Source: Chamaecyparis obtusa
Taxonomy: Eukaryota; Streptophyta; Pinopsida; Cupressales; Cupressaceae
Assembly (NCBI GenBank): GCA_027943335.1
Contig: BSBK01007036.1
Location: 46,855 to 110,854 of the forward strand
DNA length: 64,000 nt
Direction of reading: 5' to 3'
Within the stretch, counting starts at the first letter, position 1; every line of letters starts with the position of its first letter. Shown here piece after piece: positions 34,879 through 47,000 of this stretch. Under the pieces are notes generated by a model. The model searched no databases and had not been told where the DNA came from. It saw only the letters and a list, made by a program, of their open reading frames with translations. A program made the position numbers and the translations under genes.

Positions 34879-36713
34879 AGTTGGATTACAGAGATGGTGT
34901 GGGGGGGAGGGGGGGGCGGGGGCCTGAATAAGTAATTCCTAATCCAATATACCTTAAAATCTTGTCTTTGATTACCTCGATAACTACTTGGTAGAAACAT
35001 AGTTCACTATTTACCGACAATAGTAAATAATCTATATCAATGAGTAAATCATTCACACAAATCATTCACAATGTGTAACACCAATATTTAACATCGAAAC
35101 TCAGCTTTGGGAAAAACCACTATGTGAATTGTCACTCACTAAGAAAATACTCTTCTGAAGTAGACCCAGTTAAGAGCCAATCTAGTTAAAGATTACAACA
35201 TTTATTGTTAGGTTTGACTTGGTTAAGGGATTTACCACAGATTTGTTAGTATCTTCATCATGTTAGTAGTGGCCTTTTTTGAGGGATTTAAACACTCTTT
35301 AGAATGTCACATTCCTCAAAGATTTACAATAAGACTACTAGGTCTACTTTGTTAAGAAATTTATTTGTAACATCATTTTCAAATAGTAACATTGTTTTCA
35401 TAGAGCATAACTTTTTTTGTAAAATAGATATGAATGGGATTCTTTCGAATTTAGTTTTGTAACATCTATACGGAGGGCATGCAATTGGTTTGATGACATT
35501 ATCACTATTATTGCATATTTTATTAACGTTTGAAGTTGACTAAACCAAATTTTTGACCTACCTTGACTACATAGCTTATAACTTATTGTGTATTTATCAA
35601 ATTTCAATTATTATTTTTTTAATAGAAAGTAGACTTGAATACGGAGGGCACTGTTATTTTTGCAAAAAAAATTTCCTTGTTTTACTATTTTTCATTGAAC
35701 GTCAAACTCAAACGTTTATATTTGATTAAAAACCTACATTCATTTAACATCAAAAAATCATACACATGATAAATTTAAAAATAGTCAAATATATAATCGT
35801 TAGAAAGCTAGTTCTGAGTACTTTTTGTATGCAAAAGGATTTCTTTTTATTCATCCATTTGATCAGCACGCTTGAGGCCCGAAGCCATGAAATTCTTAGA
35901 GTTTCTTGAAAACTTGAAACCATCTCCCATTTTAGGCACTTTCGATCAAAAGTACTGAAGTACTTTCGATCAAAAGTACTTTCTATCAAAAGTACTGAAG
36001 TACTTTCGATCGAAAGTACTTTCTATCAAAAGTACTTTGGCAAAAAATGAAAAATTTAGTCCATACTAAGGGACTTTCAATCGAAAGTCATCTAGTTTCG
36101 ATCAAAAGTCAAGTCATTATTAAGGGATTTTTGCCAAAGAAAACCCTAACTAATGACTTTCGATCGAAAGTCATTACTAAAGGACTTTTGATCGAAAGTC
36201 CCTTAGTAACTTTCGATCGAAAGTTACTTACGATCGAAATTCCTTTCTCTAAGGACTTTCGATTATAAGTTTAGTACTTACGATTGAAAGTTCATGTTAG
36301 TTTCTATCGAAAGTTGATAAAAAATATTTTGCTGAAAACACTTTTCAGGACAGATTCCTTCCTCCTAAAAAGTGTAACCCAGTATTGTGGGTTCACCCAG
36401 TATCATATGTTAGGTTGAAAACCATTATATAAACATAATCTAATCATTTTCCAATCTGTATCAGTTTCCCAATTAAGTTCTTCAACTTCTCAACTTTTCA
36501 TTTCCTCTTCTCCTTAACTTGTTTATCTTATATCATTATTGAATGATTTGGAAACATAATATAAACCAAAAATCATTTTATTGACATCAATGACAAGATA
36601 ATAACTAATCTAGCATTTCAACTATAATCATGTTTTCCTCTAATCTTCCTCAGTCTTCATCATCAACTCCATCAGATAATCAATCTTCAACATTAATATC
36701 AGTTATGATAACA
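34879..36713 (-). repeat. Copia 5' LTR (1835 bp), with a replaced middle
   Basis: Ends match the 3' LTR (34960-35375 and 36404-36713). Between about 35376 and 36403 the sequence is unrelated to the partner LTR and contains the ACTTTCGATCGAAAGT palindrome chain. The inner end has a long G-run (34900-34922). Confidence 0.85.
35937..36316. repeat. Chain of ~14 palindromic units, core ACTTTCGATCGAAAGT
   Basis: About fourteen units derived from ACTTTCGATCGAAAGT lie within 380 bp. Three are perfect palindromes longer than the core: 35998-36021 (24 bp), 36151-36176 (26 bp) and 36205-36228 (24 bp). Their outer arms differ from one another yet each is self-complementary. The unit 36176-36207 is a 32-bp palindrome with two mismatches and touches its neighbours, making a back-to-back chain. 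Other units are decayed (…TTTCTATCAAAAGT…). No coding function is apparent. Confidence 0.9.
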
Positions 36714-37131
36714 TGGTTATCAATGTGTCACATTTTAGGTCTTGACCTATATATATTTGTAAAACATTTTCTTTATCTTGGGATTGATGATCAAATAAAC
36801 TAACTTGTGGTTGGCGATTTTGTATATAAGCTAGGCAATAGTTCTTGTTTGAGGTAGAGAGTGTGGGATAGCAGAGAGAGGAGTGATGAAATCTCTAATG
36901 TTTGATAGATCAAGGATATGATTTGAGACCGATTTCTTTGTATTGGGCACAATAGGGAAGGCCTTATAGCCTGACATGTTTCAAGGCAATTTTATGTAAA
37001 TTTTGTTGATGATAATAAAATATATTATATTTTATTTGAATCTTTGTATTTCTTTGTTCTTTCTGTTGTGTTGTATCTATTTACAAGATTGCACATCTCC
37101 TTTGGAGATTTGTCCTATCTCAACTACATCA
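36714..37131 (+). repeat. Gypsy 2 5' LTR, right part
   Basis: Resumes after the copia insertion and matches the 3' LTR 47930-48363 (ATTTTCTTTATCTTGGGATTG; TGTATATA; CTCCTTTGGA). Ends …CTACATCA directly before the PBS. TATA box TATATAAG at 36823-36830. Confidence 0.88.
36823..36830 (+). promoter_or_regulatory. TATA box in gypsy 2 5' LTR
   Basis: TATATAAG. The equivalent in the 3' LTR is TATATATA at 48053-48060, and the same box occurs in gypsy 1 (3805-3814). Confidence 0.6.
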
Positions 37132-37133
37132 AT

Positions 37134-37150
37134 TGGTATCAAAGCAAGAT
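37134..37150 (+). other. Gypsy 2 primer binding site
   Basis: TGGTATCAAAGCAAGAT lies two bases after the LTR end …CATCA. This is close to the initiator-tRNA-Met complement TGGTATCAGAGC. Confidence 0.8.
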
Positions 37151-37271
37151 GTCAGTTCCTGGAGCATTGATCAGATTCTGTGACAGAGATATCCTAAGTT
37201 AGTTTTTAATAGGTTAGCAGAGTGTGGATTTGACCCATAATTGTAGAATATTTCACTCTAAATTTGTCAAA

Positions 37272-38130
37272 ATGAAGATGCCTCTGAGAAGAGTTAATGG
37301 GGTCACTGATGATGGTTTTAGAGATTTGTAGAGGCAAGTGCAAGCTTTATAAGATGGATTACAATGGAGAACTCCATCAAAAGTTGGTCAATATAGTGCT
37401 CAATAATATGAGGAAGAAGAGCACTTTTAAGAAGTTGTGGAAGATTCTAGAGATCTATAAGAGGCCCAATTTATGAAAGCTATGACTAAGATTGGAAAGA
37501 AACCTAAAATTAAAGTTTCAACATTTTTTGGTACCCGTAGACGAGAGGAATTGATTAATTGGATTAATGAGATCGAAGAATACTTCAAGTATGGAGAAGT
37601 GGAAGATCTTGATCGGGTTCAATTTGCAAAGACAAAGTTGAAAGGTCATGCAAGGATATGGTGGACAAAAGTTCAATTGGAATGAAATAAGAAAGGGAAA
37701 GAAAAGATTACTAAATGGGATTGGATGGTTGAAAGTTAAAGAGACAATTTATTCTATTGGATTATGAATTGGAAATGCTCAAAAAGACATAAGCATTTAA
37801 GTAGGCTAACAAATCAGTACATGAATATATTGAAGATTTCTATCAGATCATGATTAGCATGGGTCATTCCAAAGCTTATAAGGAAAATTTTGCTAGTTAT
37901 ATATATGGTTTGAGACCTAGTATTCAAGAGGACTTAATTGTGGTTCGAATGACAACAACTAAATATGCTTATTAGATGGCATTAAGAACTGAAGAGAAGC
38001 TAAACAAGACGTTTGAAGGAAGATAGAATAAAAGGAAGCTAGTTGGTAAGGTTGGTGTATCAACAATTGGGAGTAATGTGGTAGAGAATCCTAAGTAGAA
38101 CAGTGAAGGACCTAGTAGTATTTGAACCAC
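37272..38130 (+). pseudogene. gag: Gypsy 2 gag, decayed
   Basis: From ATG at 37272 (MKMPLRRVNGVTDD), the frame is broken by several stops and then opens at 37473-37685: MTKIGKKPKIKVSTFFG, EELINWINEIEEYFKYG, LKGHARIWWTKVQLE. The same blocks in the same order occur in gypsy 1 Gag. After 37685 the frame shifts repeatedly. The region of the zinc knuckle (about 38180-38230) is corrupted. Confidence 0.85.
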
Positions 38131-38248
38131 TAAAGGTTACAATGATAGAAAAAGAGGAAGAGGAGGAGGTGAATTTATAGGTACCTTTTTTTAGTGTAGT
38201 GAAATAGGTCACAAGGATTTTTCATCTCCTAAAAAAAGGGTTTCACCT

Positions 38249-38971
38249 TTGGATAGAGAGATTACATTGAATTTAGAGGAGATTACATTAAATTATGCTC
38301 ATGAAGGTGAAGTCCTTATCAGGGGAAGATTTGTTCCATGCATTGAAGAAAAGGTGCAAAGAAGGAATTTGTTGAGAACTAGATGTAATTGTAAGGATAA
38401 GGTATGTAATGTTATAATTAATGGTGGTAGTTTTGATAACTTTGTTTAAGAAGAAATAGTTGGTAAACTAAATTTGGAAAGGAGAAAAAATCAAAAACCT
38501 TATCAATTTATTTAGTTGCAAGATGAATCTAAGGTTAGCTTTAAGGATCAATGTCTAGTTATTTTTCTAATTGGGACTGACTATGATGAGATATTATGTG
38601 ATGTGTTGCCTATAGATGCTTGTTATCTATTTCTTGGGAGAGCTTCTCATTTTGATAGGCATGTTATATTTTATGTTCATGCTAATACCTATGATATAAG
38701 GATAGGAAGATCTGACTATAAATTAATACCTTTACAAGAAAAATGGAATGGAAGGTGTGGAGTTGTCAAATGTTATCTGATTCACAATGACATACATGAG
38801 AAGCTAAAGATTAATGAACCTATTCCTATGAGTGTAAACAAGGAAAATGAAAATTTGAAGGAGAAAGTTAATGAGAAGAACATCTCTCATGAGCATGCAG
38901 ATATTAAGGTGCAGATGACATATTTTTATATGGTAGTACAACATATGATTACACTTATAAGTGTTGGATAG
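38249..38971 (+). pseudogene. pol: Gypsy 2 protease with lost catalytic Asp
   Basis: Two open pieces (38249-38449, 38516-38971) in one frame correspond to gypsy 1 protease: RRNLLRTRCNCKDKVCNV, VIINGGSFDNFV, KDQCLVIFLIGTDYDEILCD and DACYLFLGRASHFDR. The active-site triplet D-S-G of gypsy 1 is N-G-G here, so the catalytic Asp is gone. No RT follows; the sequence runs into the 39091 insertion and then into a short remnant before the 3' LTR. Confidence 0.85.
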
Positions 38972-39090
38972 AAATGTACAAATGGTAGTGGATGAAAGAA
39001 GAATCTTGAATCAAAAGGTCTGATGATGAAGTGGTTCAAAGGAGTGTTGTTTGTAAGAAAAGGTAGTTGAAGGATTGTGGTAGAGGTACA

Positions 39091-42000
39091 TGTTGGCTCT
39101 TTTCCTTGCAGGACCAAACTTGAATAAAATGGTTGGGCTTGAAACATAGGTTAGGCACTCAAGCTTGACAAGGAAAAAAAATCAGTTGATGAGGATAAAG
39201 AGAAATCCTCCTTCTTCTTTGAGCTCCACATTCACTTAGGCGGGTATTGCCTTATCTGCACATTCAAGACACCTCATGACAAACCAAAACCCTACATATA
39301 GATTAATGTGGAATAGAAATCAATCTACTATAGGTATCCTATACCCCAATGAATAGAAAATCTCATGCAATAGCCCTACTTGCATGGAATGAGACTGAAA
39401 GCTAGAGACCTACACTAACAGCAAGAAAGGGAAAGGGTGGGACTGAATGGAAATGATTTTAAAATGGATTTGAAGGGACCCCTGAGATACCCTAAGTCCC
39501 TGATAGACCAGTCCCTTCTCCAATGGGCCACAGAGTCAAATACCCTACTGCAAGAGATAGCTATGAAACAAGAACATAATATGCTCAATGTGTTGATGCC
39601 TGACATCAATCACACACCATGACCAAACTTCAACTTAGCACCCACTTGTGCATTCAAGCATGCTATTATCCATCAAAGGATTTTGACCCTCCCCTTAGAA
39701 GAGACCTATGAAAGGATAATACATTAACTAGCATCCATTAGAAGACAAGCATGACCTATCTTTGATATCTCAGCTCATACATGCATAAACACTAACCCTG
39801 AACCAGTCACCTCTACGAAGATAACTCCACTTACCAGCACTTAGGCAATGCAAATAGAAAAATCAAAAACCCTTGATGTATGATTAATGGACTCAGAATT
39901 CAAATGGAGATAGCTTGGTAATAGTAAGAATATATTCACTTCTCATACATAAGACAAATCTATTACAACATGCACTATATTCTCTGAACCAACAAGAGAA
40001 AGAAGAACACCCTATATGCAGAGAAATGGAGAAAACTATAGGAAAAGGACCCTTCACTAGAACCAATTCTCCTCAAAAATTTGCAGAAGAAGGAACCCTT
40101 ACAAAGTTGAACCACATGCAATTTATACCACTAGCTGCCTTGGAATTCTCAGAGAGAATGCAACAAGCTACAGATAGCTAGGGTCAGGGTTTCAACTACT
40201 CAACCCACCAAAAATTACATCAAAACTTAATGTAGGGGCAGGAAACCAAGCAATCCAGAGAGAAAAAATCTCCAACATATCAACAATTATGAAAATCTAT
40301 GAGCCAGGATAGAGCACTAGGAATTTGCTATTAAAATCAATCTAATTGGCCACTTGCAAATAGCTTTTTGAGCTAAAAAATAAACTCCACTAGGTACAAA
40401 AGTCATCATGCAATCAACCACAGAGCCCCTGGACCACTCTGGAACAATAGAGAAGTTCAATTTCACCAACACTGGCCCCCTCTATCATCAATTTTAGTCC
40501 TTACTGGTCACTGGAAACATCTCTGAGATTTGAATTTGAACTCCAACAACTAAGTCTTGGCACCAACAGAACATTGGTAGTTTTGAATCGATTAGAGATC
40601 GGCAATTAAGTCCTATCTGTTAGATCTCATCTTCCCAGGCTTCAGATCTTAACGCATCAAGCACCTCGGGTTTCATTTCACAAACTGGCGACAAGGTAGT
40701 ATCCCAGTCATGGAATGAAAATCTTAACTCCAGTTATACTTAGCGACCACACGACTGCATGTGTTGAAATAGCACTTTAAGTTATCTGGCAAACTGGCGA
40801 CAAAGGAACTTTCACCAATTCGTAGAAATCACCCTGCCTCCACTAAAAACTCTAGCGACCCTGCGACCACTCATTCGCCAAGTTTCCAGACTAACTAGCG
40901 AACTGCCAAATCATCCAGTGAACCTGTGAAAAGAAGTAAATTTGTCGCGCTGCCAAACTTTATCCACTCCGCCAACCACTAGATCTCACCTTTAACTCCA
41001 CAACCGCGACGCTTGATGCCACCTATCACAACACCATTCACTGAATACCACCTCGTCATCAACACTGGACCCACGCTCAACAAGCTTTCAAAATCAAACA
41101 ATGGGTGCACAATCACAAGGGGTCTGACACCTCTCATGAGATCATGCACCAACCACTAGATCTACCACGCCATGCTCTCTACTAAATCACTCGGGTGCAC
41201 TGCAAACCAACTTGTCAGCATCAAATCGGATGGTGGGTGCATGATCGCAAGGGGAAATAATATTCCTTGTGATCACATGCCAACTATAGATTAAAATGAT
41301 TAATACAAGCCCCACTGAGACATCTGACCATCACCACATGGACCAATCGGAAGATGCCACTTCACCACCTCGCATGACCATCAAACTACAACCACCCTAC
41401 TGATGGGCTCCAGGGACACGTGGCAAGTGGTTGCATGATCGCATGTCAGAAAAGTCTAACATGCGGCCATGCGACAACCAACCCCCGGCTGCCACATCAC
41501 CACCTTTGACAGTGTGAAGACCCAGGTCCACAATTATGTGATCATTTGACTATGGGAAACAAACCACCAGCCAAGCCGCTAGATGCTAGCCGATAACCAC
41601 CAAGAATGAAACAATCATGTGACTACACAGTTGCCCAGTCATGAGATGCCAATGCTTAACCACTAGAATCAGGAGACCAAAGATAACTGCTAGTCACCAG
41701 GTCACCGAATGAGAAGTAACCACTAGACAGTCAAACAAAGTAACAAGCTGGGACCACGCAGACAGGTGGCAGGTAGTCGCATGATCGAATGTCAGAAAAG
41801 TCTAACATGCAGCCATGTGACAGCCAATCAAGAAGAGCTTTTGAAGGCCTATGCCCACCTGTCATCGCACTTGCGCACTTAAGGAAAGCTGGCAAACAGG
41901 GAACTGGAAGGTAAAAAACACATAGGGTTTTCAACACAGCGGAAGACTGAAAACACATAGAGTTTTCGATGCCAAAGGATAAGCACACAAAAGCAAGAAG

Positions 42001-42281
42001 CACAGGGTCAAAAACAATGAAGGCTGAAAACACACAGATTGAAAACATCATAGACTTTCAGAAACACTATGGGTTTTCAACACTGTGGCAAATTTTGAAA
42101 ATGCTTCCCGTGGACCTTAGAACTTGAATATCTTTCTGGATTTTGTGAGTTAGCACGTGAAATTTGGACCAGAGCAAGGTGACAATATGGAGAACAGAGG
42201 GCAAGAGGCAATGAAGAATACTTGCAAGGAAAATAGGCCAATTTGACAAGATTTTTATGATGACAAAAAATTGGCCTAACA
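39091..42281 (-). repeat. 3' LTR of the minus-strand long-LTR element (3191 bp)
   Basis: Direct repeat of 44027-47210. Plus-strand start TGTTGGCTCTTTTCCTTGC, end TTGGCCTAACA. Has a CACGTG box (42154-42159), GAAAAC/GTTTTC hairpins (41909-42085), GTCGCATG hairpin modules between 41060 and 41830, and minus-strand TATAAAT (40121-40127). Confidence 0.93.
40121..40127 (-). promoter_or_regulatory. TATA box TATAAAT, minus-strand long LTR
   Basis: Conserved at 45054-45060 and in the solo LTR at 54386-54392, at the same distance from the LTR end and in the context TGGTATAAAT, as in the plus-strand family member (24824). Confidence 0.6.
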
Positions 42282-42464
42282 ATGGCTCTATCTGGGGACG
42301 ATGGGTAACTTGTGCCCATGCGAGAAATTAGGATCACTGGGAGAGTAGACCACCAACTGGACAAAAAGGTAGGGACCTCAAAAAATATAGAATAGACAAA
42401 AAACAAGGGAACTTATTTACAAAATGTACATTTTTTACAAAAACCCTGCAGCAACAAATAAGAG

Positions 42465-43660
42465 TTAGTTCTTGCCTCTATCAAAAACTTGATTTTCATT
42501 CCTTCCCTCATGTTGCACATTAGACATTTTTTTTTCATATGTCTCCATAGGCCTGACAACATATTCAACCAACATATCAGGAAGAACAAAGTAGCTTTCT
42601 TCATAGTGCATGTAAAAATTTTTGGCACTCTCTCCATCCTGCTCACTATGAAAGTATGATTTAGTATGCCAATGGTCAGCACCTCTATACTGAAATTGAT
42701 CTTCACCTGCTGACTCATGCATTCTATCAACTGGAAACACAAAAGCCTCATACTCTACTTGCAAAAAGGCCTCATCTAAATCCTGTCTTTGCATTTCCAC
42801 AGGTGTAACCAGTTGGACCTCAAAAGAATAGTCAGATTGACACCCACAGATGGAGAATGAACACCCTGAATCAACTAGATCTGAAACCTCCACATGCTCC
42901 TCAAACAAAGGATTGATAACTTCATGCAATACACCTTGTTGAACATCATGAGAAAAAATGGGCTGAGAATCAAATTCTTCATTATAAAAAGCATTGGAAA
43001 ACATTTTAAAATTAGCACCCATCTCAACCTCATGGAGGCTCATAGCACACGAAGAAAAATCAGAGTCATATGAAGACTCACTGATATCATACAAAATTAT
43101 TTTTTATTTATCTTCATACCCTAAGGATGAATCATCCTCAGCATCTTCACTATCCAAAGGATGTTCACTTCCATCATCACTTTCTTCTTCCCATGTTGCA
43201 TCTGACTCATAAGAAGACACCACACCCTGACTATCTTCATCACTCTCAACATCAGCACTTAAGGACATGACCCTAAGTGCATCCTCAAGCTCAAGGCTGC
43301 CATCACTAAGTATCCAATCCCTGACACATATGTAATGCTCTTCTCACAAAGCATCTAACCAACTGGTTGACTTAGGAAAATAGAGCTCCAAGAATAAACC
43401 AATGAACTCAGATTCAGGAAACTCAACATCCTCAGGAAGCTCATCATACATCTCATAAAATCTATCATAAAATAGAGATATGGATAGATCATGTCTTTAT
43501 CCTACCTTCAGCCTTACCAATTTCATATAATCTCTAAGGATGCCTTGTTCTAATAATGCAATCTCATTATTCATCCTATCCATTACAACCAATGCAATAC
43601 TTCCATAAAATTTTGCCAAACTGCAGCTGAGAACTTGAAGTATGGTAACCTCTAATCACA
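42465..43660 (-). pseudogene. Acidic ORF of the long-LTR element (minus copy), unknown function
   Basis: One minus-strand frame of about 400 codons with three stops (near 43110, 43350 and 43500); the longest open part is 42465-43094. Blocks in order: GSIALVVMDRMNNEIALLEQ, FYEMYDELPEDVEFPESEF, LELYFPKSTSWLDAL, VRDWILSDGSLELEDALRV, a run of acidic residues (WEEESDDGSEHPLDSEDAED), a Cys-containing patch (DSGCSFSICGCQSDY) and the end NQVFDRGKN. It aligns in order with the plus copy at 26543-27886. No signal peptide, membrane segment, protease or RT motif was seen; DSGCSF is unlike the protease context of the gypsy elements. Function unknown. Confidence 0.7.
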
Positions 43661-44005
43661 CCTTACTCCTTTCTTTGTGCTTGACCACTTAATAAAGAGA
43701 CATTTAAAACTTAAAAAATACCTAGGAATTCTACAGCAAGAACCTTGCTTGTTGATTGGAAGGCAAGGCAGATCTAGAGCTCACCATGCAGCTCCATCAA
43801 GTTCTTTCTTTGGAGAGTCACCACCTTCCTAAAGAGGAAAGTATATTCTTTGTTTCTGATCCCAACCAACAGAAAACTACACTAGGTAACATGCATAGTC
43901 TATCAGGAAACACACTGATCAAACAAAGAACTCAGAGTTTCCACTTAGCACGCAGTGAGAAGATATAGTCAATGCCTTTTGTTTATCTGACTCTGTTCTA
44001 GACTC

Positions 44006-44024
44006 TCCCCAGCAGAGTTGCCAT
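44006..44024 (-). other. Primer binding site of the minus-strand long-LTR element
   Basis: Minus-strand ATGGCAACTCTGCTGGGGA lies two bases after the LTR end …GAACCAACA. It is the same type as the site at 25809 and fixes the orientation of the element. Confidence 0.75.
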
Positions 44025-44026
44025 TT

Positions 44027-47000
44027 TGTTGGTTCTTTTCCTTGCAGGACCAAACTTGAATAAAATGGTTGGGTTTGAAACACAGGTTAGGCACTCAAGC
44101 TTGACAAGGAAAACAAACCAATTGATGAGGATAAAGAGAAATCCTCCTTCTTTGAGCTCCACATTCACTCAGGCGGGTATTGCCTTATCTGCACATTCAA
44201 GACACCTCATGACAAACCAAAGCCCTACAGATAGATTAATGTGGAATAGCAATCAATCTCCTATAGGTATCCTATACCCCAATGAATAGAAAATCTCATG
44301 CAATAGCCCTACTTGCATGGAATGAGACTAAAAGCTAGAGACCTACACTAATAGCAAGAAAGAGAAAGGGTGGGACTGAATGGAAATGATTTTAAAATGG
44401 ATTTGAAGGGACCCTTGAGATACCCTAAGTCCCTGATAGACCAGTTCCTTCTCCAGTGGGCCACAGAGTCAAATACCCTACTGCAAGAGATAGCTATGAA
44501 ACAAGAACAGAATATGCTCAATGTGTTGATGCTTGACATCAATCACACACCATGACCAAATCTCAACTTAGCACCCACCTGTGCATTCAAGCATGCTATT
44601 ATCCATCAAAGGATTTTGACCCTCCCCTTAGAAGAGACCTATGAAAGGATAATACATTAACCAGCATCCACTGGAAGACAAGCATGACCTATCTTTGATA
44701 TCTCAGCTCATACATGCATAAACACTAACCCTGAACCAGTCATCTCTGCGAAGCTAACTCCACTTGCAAACACTTAGGCAATGCAAATAGAAAAATCAAA
44801 CACCCTTGATGTATGATTAATGGACTCAGAATTCAAATGGAGATAGCTTGGTAATAGTAAGAATATATTCACTTCTCATACATAAGACAAATCTATTACA
44901 ACATGCACTGTATTCTCTAAACCAACAAGAGAAAAAAGAAAACCCTATATGCAGAGAAAAGGAGAAAACTAGAGGAAAAGGACCCTTCACTGGAACCAAT
45001 TCTCCTTAAAAATTTGTAGAAGAAGGAACCCTTACAAAGTTGAGCCACCTTTAATTTATACCATTAGCTACCTTGTAATTCTCAGAGAGAATGCAGCAAG
45101 CTACAGACAGTGAGGGTCAGGGTTTCAACTACTCAACCCACCAAAAATTACATCAAAACTTAATGTAGGAGTAGGAAACCAAGCAATCCAGAGAGAAAAT
45201 CTCCAATAGATCAGCAATTATGAAAATCTGTGAGCCAGAATAAAGCACTAGGAATTTTCTATTAAAATCAGTCTAATCAGCCACATACAAATAGCTTCTC
45301 AAGCTCAAAAATAAACTCTACCAGGTACAAAATTCATCATGCAATCAACCACAGAGCCCCTGGACCACTCTGGAACACCGGAGAAGTTCAATTTCACCAA
45401 CTCTAGCCCCCTTTGTCATCAATTTTAGTCCTTACTGGTCACTGGAAACATCTCTGAGATTTGAATTTGAACTCCAATGGCTAAGTCTTGGCGCCAGCAG
45501 CACATCAGTAGTTCTGACTCAATCAGAGATCGGTAATTAAGTCCCGTCTGTAGATCTCATCTTCTCGGGCTTCAGATCTTAACCCATCAAGCACCTCAGG
45601 TTTCATTCCGTGAACTAGTGACAAGGCAATATCCCAGTCATGGAATGAAAATCTTAACTCTAGTTATACTCAGTGACCACACGACTGCACGTGTTGAAAT
45701 AGCACTTTAAGTTATCTAGCGAATTGGCGACAAATGAACTTTTGCCAATTCATGAAAATCACCCTGCCTCCGCTAAAATCTCTAGTGACCCTGTGACCAC
45801 TCATTCGCCAAGTCACCAAACCAAGTAGCGAACCACTAAATCATCCAGCGAACCCACAACAAGAAGTAAATTTGTTGGGCTGCTAAACTTTATCCACTCT
45901 GCCAACCACTAGATCTCACCTTTAACTCCGCAATTGCAACACCTGATGCCACCTGTCACAACACCATTTGCTGAATACCACCCCATCACCAACATTGGAC
46001 CCATGCTCAACAAGCCTTCGAAATCAAACGGTGGGTGCATGATCGCAAGGGGTTCGACACCTCCCATGAGATCATGCTCCAACCACTACATCTACCACGC
46101 CATCCTCTTTGCTGAATCACTCGGGCCCATTGCAAACCAACCTGTCGGCATCAAATTAGACGGTGGGCGCATGATCACAAGGGGAAAGAATATTCTTTGT
46201 GATCGCATGCCAACCCTAGATTGAAATCATTAACACAAGCCCTGTTGAGACATCTGACCATCACCACATGGACCAATCGAAAGATGCCACATCACCACCT
46301 CGCACGACCATCGAACTACAACCACCCTACCGATGGGCCCCAGGGACACGTGGAAAGTGGTCGCATGATCACATCTCAGAAAAGTCTGACATGCAACCAT
46401 GCGACAACCAACCCCCAGCTACCACATCACCACCTTTGATAGTGTGAAGACCCAGGTCCACCATTTCACGATCACGCGACTATGGGAAACAAACCGCCAG
46501 CCAAGTCGCTAGATGCTAGCTGATAACTGCTAGGAATGAAATGATCATGTGACTACATAGTCGCTAGGTCATGAGATGCCAGCCGCTTAACCACCAGAAT
46601 CAGGAGACCAAAGATAACTACTAGTCACCAGGTCATCGAATGAGAAGTAACTGCAAGACAGCCGAACAAAGTAATGAGCTGGGACCACACGGATAGGTGG
46701 CAGGGGGTCGCATGATCACATGTTAGAAAATTTTGACATGCGGCCATGTGATAGCCAATCAGGAAGAGCTTTTGAAGGCCCAGGCCCACCTATCATCACA
46801 CTTGCGCACTTAAGGAAAGCTGACAAATAGGGAATTGGGAGGTCAAAAACATAGGGTTTTCGACACAGCAGAAGACCAAAAACACACAGAGTTTTTGACA
46901 CCAAAGGATAAGTGCACAAAAGTAGGAAGCGCAGGGTTGAAAAAAACAAAGGCCAAAAACACATAGATTGAAAACATCATGGACTTTCAGAAACACTGTG

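Larger units (their letters stand above)
20771..36713 (-). mobile_element. Ty1/copia retrotransposon, interrupted by the 22971-30943 element
   Basis: LTRs are 20771-22257 and 34879-36713 (start TGTTGAATTACAG, end GATAACA). The minus-strand interior codes, in order, Gag, protease, integrase, RT and RNase H, which is the copia order with integrase before RT. The flanks TGGTG (20766-20770) and TGGTT (36714-36718) are a 4-of-5 target-site match within the gypsy 2 5' LTR. The two LTRs differ in the middle: the right LTR has about 1 kb of unrelated, palindrome-rich sequence in place of about 0.7 kb in the left one. All genes are broken. Confidence 0.9.

Noticed and set aside
35937..36316. Possible CRISPR-like array
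   Set aside because: Units are palindromes that touch or overlap, with no constant-length unique spacers, inside a plant retrotransposon LTR.
42740..42860. DSGCSF in the acidic ORF as a possible aspartic protease site
   Set aside because: The surrounding residues do not fit the retroviral protease fold seen in gypsy 1 (no LLGR-type second motif), and the plus-strand copy does not keep it clearly.
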